Origin: Celoporthe dispersa
Lineage: Eukaryota > Ascomycota > Sordariomycetes > Diaporthales > Cryphonectriaceae
Assembly (NCBI GenBank): GCA_016584495.1
Contig: WAID01000001.1
Span: 2,294,001 to 2,358,000 of the forward strand
Direction of reading: 5' to 3'
DNA: 64,000 bases
Positions 22,075 to 32,228 of the stretch are shown piece by piece (the stretch's first letter is position 1; every line of letters starts with the position of its first letter). Both the position numbers and the translations under genes were made by a program. The notes under the pieces were generated by a model, which searched no databases, was not told the DNA's origin, and saw only the letters and a program-made list of their open reading frames with translations.

Positions 22075-25000
22075 ATATACATAGTATGAATGCCATCCAT
22101 CCACCCACCCACCCACCCACTCGCTCGAGGCCACTATCCAAAAGTCCAGGTAGCGCTTGTGTACTTTTTTTATGATTTATTTCTTTTTTTCTTCTTTGAA
22201 GTTTTTGTTCTCCTCTGCTTGCTATATGCGTCACCGCACGACTCGATGAGAGAGAGTCCTTGGAAATAATTTACCCTCCTCCTCATCATCATCAACTTTA
22301 TTATGATTATTATTACCACCACCGCCGCCACCAAGCACGCGCTGGTTGCGCAACGCCTGATGGCAAAGACAGCCCAACCTAACGGGATGCGAAGTAAGTC
22401 TGTTCTCCAAGACGGCCATGGCCTATGCTAAACACAGCCCAGCGGCGCCCGGGGATATGGTTGTCGACAAGGTTAGTGACGTAGCCTAAAAAAGGTAGCC
22501 AAGATCGTACTGCCTTCTTCCGGTTTCCGAGCTGGCATCTTCCCTTTCCCTTTTTTCCCGTGGGCAACATCAACGTTGCTTATTTCCGGTGCAACCACCA
22601 GTGTCTCTTTTGGCCCCCCCCCCTCTCTCTCTCCTCGTCCCCCCAAACAAATTAAAATTAAAACAAAACATACAAGAGAGGAATATCTGCAGCAGGGCAC
22701 ATAGGTAGGCGTCTGTCAGCGCTGAACCTCGGATGACTTTGCGAGCGTAACCCAAGGAGGATCTCACCAGGGGTCGTCTGTGGGCTTCAGGTCAGGCAGA
22801 ACCAGTAATTATAGACCATCTTGGGTGACGACCTGTCGAGAGGCTCTTGCTCTCCTCACATAGAAAGTCTAGCCCGGGCTCGACGATTGCTCTAGGGTCT
22901 CAAGATGACATTTCCACCGCAGCCGAGCACCAAACCCCCCCCCCCTCCTCATAAGATAATGGGTCGACCCAGGCACCTGTTCTTGCGGGAGAAGACAATG
23001 GCGATGACACGAGCTGTCCTTTGTATGCCTAGTGTTCTTTTGTGGGTGTTGTGACCTCGGCGTCGACCGCACAGGTACAGATCGAGAGCTTACGACGAGT
23101 AAATTACGGTACGGGGCAAAGGGCTAAATTCATCTCAGGCTCAAGTGTGTACCATTCTGGGAATCATAACCCCCCCCCTTTTTTTTTCCTACTAGACAGA
23201 TATTGTGTCACTTTTGATCACACTGTAGCTCTCAGTCTTGTCATCTTCTCTTGGTGGTCATGAACCATGTATTATTTCTGGCCATCACAAAGATATGACA
23301 ATCAGGCTCCGCGGCCATGAGGGAGCCATTTTCTAGTTATAACAGGATTTGGGTTTTCTTCTGTATCTCGTTGGTCCTCAATCTCTATCGAAACTCACCT
23401 CGTTGACACTTTGTGGCCTTTGAGAGCGTGTGCGTAGTTGGGCGCGAGTTCACGAATGGTTGTGTGATGAGTAGAGTACTTCATCAGAGTATTTCGCTCA
23501 GCAGGCCCTCACAGCACCTAATTAATTGTTGTTCACAAATAACCCTCCCCCGGCCTCCAGCACTTGTAGATAACCAATGTGCTCAGATGGGTTCCATTTC
23601 CTTCAGTACAAGCCCTTGGGAGATAATTGGAACAGACGTTCTGCTCTTTCGGCTACGTATACGGACCAGAGAAGGAGTCTTCCCCCCCCCCTCTCTCTCG
23701 TCCGTTTCCTTGCCTCTAACGATCCTCTGTAACGGACTATTATGAAGAATGTATGGCGATGCAACATCATCATGCACCGATCTCGAAAGGCGACAAGCGC
23801 TCCAATTGAGAATGTGTGTGAGATATCGCCCGCGATCTGGCTTGAAAATCATCCTAGAGCATCGAGTTGAAATCTCACTACGCAGCTGGCCAAGTAGCAA
23901 CCCCAAGCGTCGCGTCACGTGCGGATGTCGGAGTCTGACTCGGACTGCTTGTCCTTTGCCCCCTCCTTCTCATTTTATTGTAATGACTAGTTTACCTAAA
24001 GTTGTGGCAAGTTCTGGCCTTTTGGCCCCAGGGAACTAGGCCGGGTGCCAAAAGGACAAGACTACGATCGGATGACATTGGCACTATAAAAGTCCACAGT
24101 ATTGTGCCTACGGCCAAAAATGAACTTGTACGCCCTCGTCGGTGACAGAAACTAGCAAGTAGACGCCAGAGGGGTAAGAATAAGAGGTGCAGGAAGAATA
24201 TTTCAACCCTCGTAATTATCACGATGCCCTGGCCCACTGCCTGTAGAGCGCGTCCTTCTGCTGGTCGCCCGCTGGGGGCCGCCGTGAATCCCAGTCATCT
24301 TCTCGCTGAGGTGTGAGCACCATCTGCATGCATTCTGCTGTGATCATTTTCCCTCACATCAGATCGGGAATGGGCGGCTGCCCGCCTCGGTTGAGCTGGC
24401 TGGCAGAATCTCCAGGGCGATGTGACTTTGTTCCCGAGATCGCTCGCACGCCAGCCCGGCCTACCTGGCTTGATATTCCTGCACATGGTGTCATGTATAG
24501 TATAATGAGTAAGACTTCCAATATGCCGCGCTCGTTTCTTTGTTGTAGGCCCGAGCAGATACTGCACCAACAGTAATCCATTAAACTCTTGCACAGACTT
24601 CATTGTCACCTTGGCATGATATTAGTCTTTCGGCCGAACCTCGTTTTCGCCTTCGGTCCCGCTGCTCAGTGCACATAGACGAGGACAAAGACCTCTCGCT
24701 GTAAGCTGAAGGCAGACTCAGCAGACCAAGTACTGTGCGGTCCCTAATTGGCCTTAACTCTCCTTATATCTACGTAATATATGCCCAGCCGAGCCATATC
24801 TCGGGACCTCACCACCGGTTAAATATCGCATGTATGCTTCACAAAGATATGGTGAATTTGTGACTAGTCTGGTCCCGCCAGAGAGACTGTACACAGGAGG
24901 CTGACACTGCACCAGCGTGGCCGGGCTCAAGACTATCGGCCCAAGGCTGAAGGTTGACAGGCGGCTGGGTTCTGGTTCGCTCATCTCTGTTGAGGATGTA

Positions 25001-25504
25001 AGTTGCTCTGTTCTAGGACCGCATCCACCTCCTGACCCTTAGCTGTGGCACAGATTGCCTCGCCATCTCTGCCTGGCGCATGTATCAATAATCTCGAGCG
25101 TGTAAATACAGGCTTGCAATCTTGCGCCAGCATGTGACACCTGTAATTACTCCTGGATTAGTTGCCATGCTTTCCATATTTATAAGTCGGCTTCTTTCTT
25201 CTTCTTGGTTTCACTTACTCGTTGCTGCAAGCCGTAGAAATCTCTCATGATGCCGCCCAGCATCGTCGGAGTTTGTGCCTGATGTTGCGCATACAGCGGA
25301 TGCCGCACGGGCAGCGCAGCCACTGAAAATCCAGTGACTTGCCCGTGGGCTGTCGCGTCCAGGTCAGGTCCATGCCGTCCAGCATAAAACGCTCGCCCTG
25401 CTGCAGGAGTTTCACCCAAGGAGTTCCTCAGACACATGTAATCATCTCGGCAAGACGAGAGCGGCCAGGCCCGAAGCCCAGAGCAATCTCCACCACGGAC
25501 AGCT

Positions 25505-26385
25505 TCACCAGCTCAGAGCAGCACTGGGCGCCTTCGCCCCGCTCTGCACCTGCGTCGTTCCCTTGGCCTTAGCCATAGGCTCAGCAGCAGCCGCCCCCTC
25601 CTCCCCGTCCCCTTCCTCCCGCTGCAGCAACGGCAGCTGCTCCTCCACCCCCACACCCGCATCTGCTCGTCCACAACAGCTCTCCACTTCCGCACAAGAG
25701 GATGCGCCGCCGCAACATGCGAGAAGACAATATCCTCTCCTCCTCCTCCTCCTCCTCCTCCTCCCGCGGCCTGGTTCTCGGCCCTCTCCTTGTCCACATC
25801 ATACTTCCACGTCCCGTCCGCGTTCCAGTACGCCTCGCTAAAGACACTCCTGACATCCAGCGCCGCCCGCGCATCAGCCAGCAGCCCGCCCGCGACCTCG
25901 AGATCCGCCGCGGCACAAGCAGCGCCTGGGGAGCGCCCGCCGCCGCCGCCGCCGCCACCGCCGCCCAGGGCCGCCACGATCCCCTCTAGCACCCCGAGCA
26001 GCCGTCCGACCGTCAGCCCGATAGTCGCGCCCAGCCCGAAGCCTTCGTCGAAGCCGGCCTGGATGCTGCCTGCCTTGGAGACGGTGACGCCGTCGCGGTA
26101 GCCGGCTGTGGCGTGCTCCTGCTGCAGGCGGCGGATGTCGGAGGGGTGGCTGTTGCTGCTGCTGTGCGCCGAGGGCGTTGTGGTCGTTTCCTGCCTGGTC
26201 GTGATGCCGGGCTGGTGGTGTTCGCCGTGCTCCTCCTCCTCGAAGAAGGGCGACTCGCCGCTGCCGTCTTCGGAGCCGAACACGTCGTCTAGTGGATCGA
26301 TGCGTGGGATGGTCGGGTCGTGGGTCGGTGGTTCCATGCTGATCGAGCTGATTGCGTGTTCTGGGTTGGACTGCTTGAGGAGCAT
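25505..26385 (-). CDS. YAE1: Yae1-domain protein (cytosolic iron-sulfur targeting for ribosome recycling), one apparent frame break
   Basis: The central block RLQQEHATAGYRDGVTVSKA...GFDEGFGLGA has the deca-GX3 pattern of glycine every four residues that defines the Yae1/Lto1 family. In yeast the Yae1-Lto1 complex links the iron-sulfur targeting machinery to Rli1 (ABCE1), which recycles ribosomes. The N-terminus has the family-like LDDVFGSEDG, then an acidic stretch. After the Yae1 domain come a polyglycine stretch and HPLVRKWRAVVDEQMRVWG. The start could be 26385 (MLLKQSN) or 26337 (MEPPTHD); the second lies nearer the conserved part. The frame changes at the G5 run (C5 on the plus strand, 25648-25652). 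With one more G the protein continues VEEQLPLLQREEGDGEEG to a stop at 25505, 293 residues in all. No intron is needed. Confidence 0.82.
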
Positions 26386-26943
26386 TTTTGTGCTTCGTGA
26401 TCTGCCGCGGCCTGTGTTGTATAGTGCTTATAAAGCGAAGGCAAGCCGGTTTGACGACGACGACGACTATGATAATAGCGACGGCGGCGGCAGCAGAAGA
26501 AGCAGCACCAGCAGTGTTCTTTTGTCTGAGGTGTTCTGGTGAGAGAGAGAAGAAGATTTTGGGGTTCAAAGTTGATTAATGATGAGCGGCCAAGGCTGAG
26601 AAAGAAACCGGGTGAGCCCTCAGTAACCCTAACCCGGACTCTACTCTAGAATTTATCTCGGTTGATGATCACGGCTTTGGGGCGAGATACCACCACGGTT
26701 CCTTGCTTTTATACCTGAAATAAATTATTCTCAGATCAATAGATAGTTATTCTGTAATTTTTTCTTTTCTTGCTTTCTTTCTGAGGACAACACCAAGAAG
26801 GCCAGGCTGAGATAATAGAGTAGTAGGTACTTATATCCGCCTGGTTACATGCAACCACGTCTGTCACAATTGCTGCATAGATGCCTACATCAAAAGCACT
26901 TTCAGGTCTTGTATCGACCTGTCCAGAAAGGAGCACGTGCGCA
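26386..26943. other. Intergenic region, nothing recognised
   Basis: This spans the promoter side of the YAE1 gene and the 3' side of the amidase gene. It includes an AT-rich patch at about 26710-26770. No gene was recognised. Confidence 0.5.
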
Positions 26944-28716
26944 TCACGCCCTCAGCCCCGTCTTCCTCTGGCCCACCACGTCCACCAGCTCCGTCGTCGG
27001 CTCCAGATACGGAACGATGCGGTTCCTCACCAGCGTCCTCTGCTCAAAGGCGTACGCTAGCCCGACCAGGTTATACTCGTCAAACCTCTCCCCCATAAAG
27101 CTCAGTCCGTACGGCAGGTTCGGCGCCGAGGCGTTCAGGTTCCCGAACCCGTTCAGCACGACCGTCGTGTTGGGCGGCAGCGCACCCAGCGGCACGGTGA
27201 CGACGGGCGCCCCGAGCAGGGCGGGCAGGAAGGGCGAGAACGGCGTGGGGACGACCAGCGCGTCGAGCGAGAAGTTCTGCAGGGCGCCGGTGATGCCCAG
27301 CGGGCCCGCGTAGAAGAGGCCGGCCGTGTAGTTGGACCAGAACAGGGGCGAGTCGTTGCCGTACCCGAGCTCGATGGCGGATTCCCACACGAGCGTGTCC
27401 CGCTCCGGCCAGTCCTCCAGCGGGGACCCCTGTGTGAAGGCCTGCAGGTCCGAGACGGTCTTGATGCCGTGGGGGTTCGCGGCCAGCTCGGATAGGTACC
27501 TGGCCAGGTCGGTGTTGAAGTCCGCCTCGAGGACGACGTCTTCGAAGCTGGCCGCCGCGAGCACGTCGTACCCGGGCAGGGTGATGTCGTCTACGACCGT
27601 GGCGCCGGCATCGCGCAGGACGTCCAGCGCGGCATCGAACACAGTGATGGCGGGGGCGTAATACTCCATTCCCGTCAGGTCGATGTAGTTGCGCGGCACG
27701 CCGATCCGCTTCCCGCGCAGCGCGCCCAGCTGGCACGCGTCGGCGTAGCTCGGCGTCTTGTTGAAGGGGATCGCCGAGGTGTAGTTGTCACTGGCGTCCC
27801 GGCCCGCGATGGCGGAGAGGATGTACGCCGCGTCCTTGACCGTCCGGGTCATGGGGCCCACGGTGTCCTGGTGCTCCGAGATGGGGATGACCAGGTACCG
27901 CGAGGTGAGGCCCACCGTCGGCTTGATGCCCACCAGGTTGTTCTGGTTCGAGGGCGACAGGATCGAGCCGTCCGTCTCGGTGCCCAGACAGCCCGCCGCC
28001 AGGCCTAGGGAGCTGGCCACACCGCTCCCGGCCGAGGAGCCGGACGGGTCCTGCCCGGGAAAGTAGGCGCCCTCCGTCTGTCCTCCGTAGGCAGACCACC
28101 CGTTGCTGGTGTTGTCCGACCGGTAGTTGGCCCACTGCGACAGGTTCGTCTTGCCGAGGAGGACGGCGCCGGCCTGGCGGAGCTTCGACGCCACGGTGGA
28201 GTCGGACGGGACCTTGGAGCCCAGCAGGGCGTAGGACCCAGCCGTGTTGTTCATCTTGTCATCCGTGGCGATGTTGTTCTTGATCAGGATGGGGATCCCG
28301 TGCAGCGGTCCCCGGGATGCTCCCGAGGCACGTTCTGCATCCAGCGCCGCCGCGATGCTGAGGGCGTCCGGGTTCAGCTCAGTCACCATCCGCAGGGTTG
28401 AGTTCACCTCTAGGATCCGAGCCGTGTATGCGTGGACCAGGTCGACGCTCGTGAATAGGCCCGTGTCCAGGCCCCATACCAGATCATCAATCGTCGCGTC
28501 GATGAGAGGAGGGAATGGTTTCCCGTCGATCGCCGTGCTGGTGTTCGGGCAGTAGAGCTGGCACTGGCACAGCCCGACCGCTGTCGCCGCCAGAGTGACA
28601 ATCCCCTGCGTAAACCTCGAGCCCAGCATCTTGCTCAGCTCACCCCAGCACACGAAGAGAGGGATGAGGAGGAGGAAAGCCGTGGGGTGGAGATAGGCCC
28701 CAGGTCGTCGAGCCAT
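26944..28716 (-). CDS. Secreted amidase, amidase signature family
   Basis: A single exon encodes up to 590 residues. It is a serine hydrolase of the amidase signature family, which splits amide bonds with a Lys-Ser-Ser triad. All three parts are visible: the lysine in IPILIKNN (residue 146), the serines in PSGSSAGSG (about 227-228) and the nucleophile in GTETDGSI (about 251). The family C-terminus with LVVPTPFSPFLPALLGAPVVTVPLG follows. Several N-glycosylation sequons and a hydrophobic N-terminus point to secretion. Two starts are possible: 28716, or M30 at 28629 (MLGSRFTQGIVTLAATAVG), which makes a cleaner signal peptide. A TTAAATA box at 28733-28739 is too close to the first ATG for a normal leader and favours the second. 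The substrate cannot be told from sequence. Confidence 0.9.
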   Translation of the reverse strand: MARRPGAYLHPTAFLLLIPLFVCWGELSKMLGSRFTQGIVTLAATAVGLCQCQLYCPNTSTAIDGKPFPPLIDATIDDLVWGLDTGLFTSVDLVHAYTARILEVNSTLRMVTELNPDALSIAAALDAERASGASRGPLHGIPILIKNNIATDDKMNNTAGSYALLGSKVPSDSTVASKLRQAGAVLLGKTNLSQWANYRSDNTSNGWSAYGGQTEGAYFPGQDPSGSSAGSGVASSLGLAAGCLGTETDGSILSPSNQNNLVGIKPTVGLTSRYLVIPISEHQDTVGPMTRTVKDAAYILSAIAGRDASDNYTSAIPFNKTPSYADACQLGALRGKRIGVPRNYIDLTGMEYYAPAITVFDAALDVLRDAGATVVDDITLPGYDVLAAASFEDVVLEADFNTDLARYLSELAANPHGIKTVSDLQAFTQGSPLEDWPERDTLVWESAIELGYGNDSPLFWSNYTAGLFYAGPLGITGALQNFSLDALVVPTPFSPFLPALLGAPVVTVPLGALPPNTTVVLNGFGNLNASAPNLPYGLSFMGERFDEYNLVGLAYAFEQRTLVRNRIVPYLEPTTELVDVVGQRKTGLRA

Positions 28717-28732
28717 GAGGAGGACGGACGGC

Positions 28733-28739
28733 TATTTAA
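28733..28739 (-). promoter_or_regulatory. TATA-like box upstream of the amidase gene
   Basis: TTAAATA lies 17-23 bases upstream of the first amidase ATG on the minus strand. A transcription start about 30 bases downstream would fall past the first ATG. The box is read from sequence; its use is inferred. Confidence 0.4.
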
Positions 28740-29717
28740 CCACGGGAGAAGTACCCAGCATAAGAGGCTTATCTAGGCCGTCCACGCCGTTTCTAGGTTT
28801 CCAGGAGCACGGACTGCTAGTGCCAGCAGAGCTCAAGAGCAGGGTGAAGAATAAGCAGGAAACAGGCAGGGGTCGTCTTCGGATGTAGGAGAAGTGGTGT
28901 CGTCATGAGGATGTGTGAACCGGATATCGCACCGGAGAAATGCGTGGGTTGCGCCACGAATTGGCAATCAACATCTTATCTTGTGCATATGCCTGGATGC
29001 AACGCTTCTTCTGTGATGGCACCTGCGCTCGCCCCTGCTCGTCAGTAGCCAGGGCTGATTCATGCAGCCCGGGATCCTCAAAATCGTATAGAACCGCGAC
29101 GGATAAACTCACTTAGAGGGAGGGGTAAGGGAGTATCGTTGGGTCAGGGGAGATGTAAGCTGCTCCAGCATCGCGAAGGTTGCCTCCAGCGCTGGGTCGA
29201 GGTGGGGAAATGGAGGGGTTCGGCAATACTGTAAGCATAATCATAATTGGACAATTCCCTTTCGGTATTGTGATGCATTAGTTCAACACACAATTCCCTG
29301 TGGAACTCTCGCGGTGTGGACAATGAAAGGCATCATGAGAGGTATTCCACAGAGCGCAGGTAATCAAACCCTCGAAACGTGAACGAGCCTAGACGAGAGT
29401 CTGAGCTCGTCTCTCATAAGGTCTCTGGAGGAGGAGGAGGGTTGCAGTCTAGACCATGATGCTCTATTATGTGCTCTTGGGAGACATTGCTCTGGGGGCG
29501 CTGGGGCCCTCATTGATTCAGGTCAGCTGCATCATCCTGCAGCCTGCCCATTCGGAATGCACTAACTCGACACACAGGCCGACGAGCCAGAGAGCGAGAT
29601 ACCAGACGTAGACGCTGTCGTGGCCAACACTGCAGTACAGCCCAAGAGGAGCGCCGTTCGGCAGGGCATGCGATGCTGGGCCAAGACATGCAGGAGGGCC
29701 TCAGAGACGGGGTTGTG
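28740..29717. other. Intergenic region, nothing recognised
   Basis: This is the upstream side of the amidase gene and the 3' side of the Clr5-domain gene. Short frames (for example 28903-29112) have no motif. Confidence 0.5.
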
Positions 29718-31873
29718 TTAGAACGACAGCCGTACATGGAACATCGGTGGACCTTCCTGCGCGAGATGGGCGCCCAGCTGGTCGTCGTTGTGGATCTGTA
29801 GCGGGAAGAGCTGCGAGCCGCCCATGGCATTAGGCACCTTCACCATGCCTATGACCTCCACACAGGCGGACCCAGGAATCTTCTGCGCGGCGACCTGGCG
29901 TAGCTCCTCGAGAGAGGGCGCTGGAGAGGTGAGACAGGCGATCCAGATCGCACCTTCGCTCCCGTCGGGGTGGATCTCTCTCAGGTAGATGGGCACAAGA
30001 TTGCTGTTTGTCGTGGGTATCTGGTATGCTGCTGCCTGGGAGCTGTCGTACGGCGACGGTGCGGTGGGCATGGGTGCCGGCTCCGGCATGAACTGTTGGT
30101 TGGGGGCCATGAAGCTGCTCTGTGCGTTCGGGTCCAGGAGAAGGGAAGAGCCCAGCTGGTTTTCCATGGGTAGCTGCATGCCCATCTGCGGATCGACGAG
30201 GTGACTCGGCAGCATGCGCTGTGGGTGGCTGTGGGCATGGGGTTGCTGCTGTCCGGGCACGAGCAGGGCTGCTGCAAATCCAGAGGTGTTCTCGTCCATC
30301 TCTCTCATGTCAGGGGCCCCGCTGTCATAGCTGGTGTCTTCTATGGCGACGGCAGGGTGGTCCTTTTCCTTCTCCCTACCTCCCCTGCGCCTGTTTTGGT
30401 CGTCCCGCAGCCTCTTCATGACGTCTGTGGCGATAGCATCCACGGCCTTGATCCTCATCTCGTGTCTCTTGGCGTCGTCCAGCCTGCTCAGTACCCTGCG
30501 CAGCATCTCGCTGTCGTCGATCCACTTCTGCTTCAGCTCCTGCCACCGGTCCGGGCCCAGCGCCACCTTGCTCGTGAACCCATCCCGCTTCAGGATGGCA
30601 TAGAACCCCGCCCTCACCTCCCTCGACTCGGCTGGGTTTAGGCCCAGGATGTTCTTCGCATCCGCGAGCGCAACGCTCCTCTCGCCCCCGCCCGCGCCCG
30701 CACGCATCCGCTTCGTGACGTCTGAGCAGATGACATCCAGCGCCAGCCTCCTCCTCCCCCTGCGCGGCAGTATCGCTGTCCACCCACACGCTCTCCTCCA
30801 GGGCCGGAAAGGCGCCTATAAGCTCTCTCTTGGCGCCCTCCCACGCCTCAGGCCCGGCCAGCGTCTTCTTTGTGATGCCGGCGGCCTCACAGATCCCTTG
30901 GAACCTTGCACGCACTGCCGCATAAGAGGCCCTGTCCAGCCCAAGTATCGCCTGGCTCTCTGCCAGGGTCGTCTCGGAGGGGAAGCGAGGAGGGCCAGGC
31001 GGGTCTGCAGGGAGACCTGCGTACTGGCGTGTGCGCCGCCGCCGTTTTCTGGTGGCCCAGCGCTGCGCGGATACGGCCTCCATCTCGAGGCGGCGCTGGG
31101 TCATCATCACCTGCGAGGGTGTACCAGACATGTCGGGCCCCTCACCACCACCACCACCACCACCACCGGCAAGAAGATCCTCGTCAGCTTCATCATCGTC
31201 ATCTTCATCGTCATCGTCATCGTCATCAGCAGCAGCAGCATCATCATCATCATCATCATCATCATCGTGCAGGACGTCACGAGTGGGTGTTGGACCGCCA
31301 GCCCCGCGCTCTGCCCGCTTCGTGTCTGAGGCAGGCGTCCGCAGCAGCCACCTGTGCGCGCTACGTACACGGTTCAGCTCGCGCGACTTGATCCCGAAGC
31401 CGTCCTGCAGGTTGAGGACGCGGAGCATCTCCGCCTGCGACAGGTTGCGCTCCCAGAGCTCCCTGACACGGGCGACGAGGGCCTCATTCTTGAGTGCGGG
31501 CTGCTGCCTGGAGGGGAGGTTCCAGCGGCGGAACTGAGATGCATATGCGCGTTTGCTGTGAGAAGAACCACGTCAGCGAGCCCAGGAGAAAACCATGAAT
31601 TCTTTTGTGCTCCGGGACGCCGGGCCTCGGTGCGCCTCAAGATGGGTCACTTGTACGGCAGGGCATACGGCACGCCGGCGCAGTTTGGCCGGGCAGGACG
31701 TCGCGGCGCCGGAGAAGCATGCATGACGGGGCCAGAGGCAGAGAAGACGAAGCATACCTGGGCTTAAAGCTGTGGTTCACGCGCATGTAATCGATGATTT
31801 CTTCGACCTGTTTGTTCTCGTCGACGTAAAGACGGCGAATGGTCTCCTTGTGCTTTTCCCATTCGTACACCAT
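29718..31873 (-). CDS. Clr5-domain protein with a duplicated internal module, one apparent frame break
   Basis: Exon 1 (31873-31758) begins MVYEWEKHKETIRRLYVDEN and joins exon 2 (31555-29718) as FKPSKRAYASQFRRWNLP. This is the Clr5 domain, named from the fission-yeast heterochromatin factor and common in filamentous fungi. Next come long acidic (poly-Asp) and polyglycine runs. Two copies of a module of about 90-100 residues follow. Copy 1 has AILGLDRASYAAVRARF, then AGPEAWEGAKRELI and ALDVICSDVTKRMR. Copy 2 has NILGLNPAESREVRAGF, then LGPDRWQELKQKWI and AVDAIATDVMKRLR. After a Gln/Pro-rich linker the last ~95 residues (VPIYLREIHPDGSEG to FHVRLSF) look like a small compact domain. The frame changes at the C5 run 30756-30760 inside copy 1; one base fewer gives 650 residues. 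A nuclear regulatory role is inferred from Clr5 only. Confidence 0.8.
31141..31270. repeat. Coding trinucleotide repeats (polyglycine and polyaspartate) in the Clr5 gene
   Basis: CCA and TCA/TCG/GCA trinucleotide runs on the plus strand encode, on the minus strand, runs of Gly, Glu/Asp and Ala. Such tracts change length readily between strains. Confidence 0.85.
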
Positions 31874-32228
31874 GCTTCCAGTAACATATTAGAGGTAATG
31901 AGGGTCCGCATTCACCTGTTCTGGAGGCTGTATTTGGATGCGGAACTGCACTTTTGGTCAATGTTGTTCGCCGCCGCCGGGCTCGTGACTCGGGGTGAAG
32001 GGAAGGATCCCACATGCCTGTCAGAGGCGAGCAGGCGCAGGGAAGATCCCTTCTCAGAGCCCCGAGCCCTCTGCTTATCGATAAGAATCTCTCCTAGAAA
32101 TTTCTCGACCTTGCATCTGCCTGCATCGTACCTTCGGATTTCCAACAAGCCCACCACCCACCACTACGGCCTCCTCCTCCGCCTTCTGCGACAGGTCCCT
32201 CATTCAACACTTCTGTCGCAGACCAGCC
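31874..32228. other. Divergent promoter region of the Clr5-domain gene and ROK1
   Basis: 355 bases separate the starts of the Clr5-domain gene (minus) and ROK1 (plus), so both promoters must overlap here. No clear TATA box was seen. Short CCT/CAC-rich tracts precede the ROK1 start at about 32150-32180. Confidence 0.5.

Larger units (their letters stand above)
20821..25504. other. 4.7 kb gene-free interval rich in dinucleotide repeats in its left part
   Basis: No supported gene was found on either strand. The left part, upstream of the small membrane protein gene, holds GT and GA tracts at 21057-21113, 21350-21388 and 22033-22073, and a CCCA-type tetranucleotide tract at about 22098-22124. 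The centre (22.3-25.1 kb) has T-, C- and A-runs but only short frames without motifs. Near 25180-25437 a minus-strand frame stays open for 86 codons, but a second frame is open too and neither resembles a family I know. Confidence 0.55.

Noticed and set aside
25180..25437. 86-codon minus-strand frame near YAE1
   Set aside because: A second frame is open over the same bases, neither shows a family motif, and no upstream exon could be joined.
26624..26635. TAACCCTAACCC, two telomere-like repeats
   Set aside because: Only two units, with no subtelomeric genes or repeat block around them; chance is enough.
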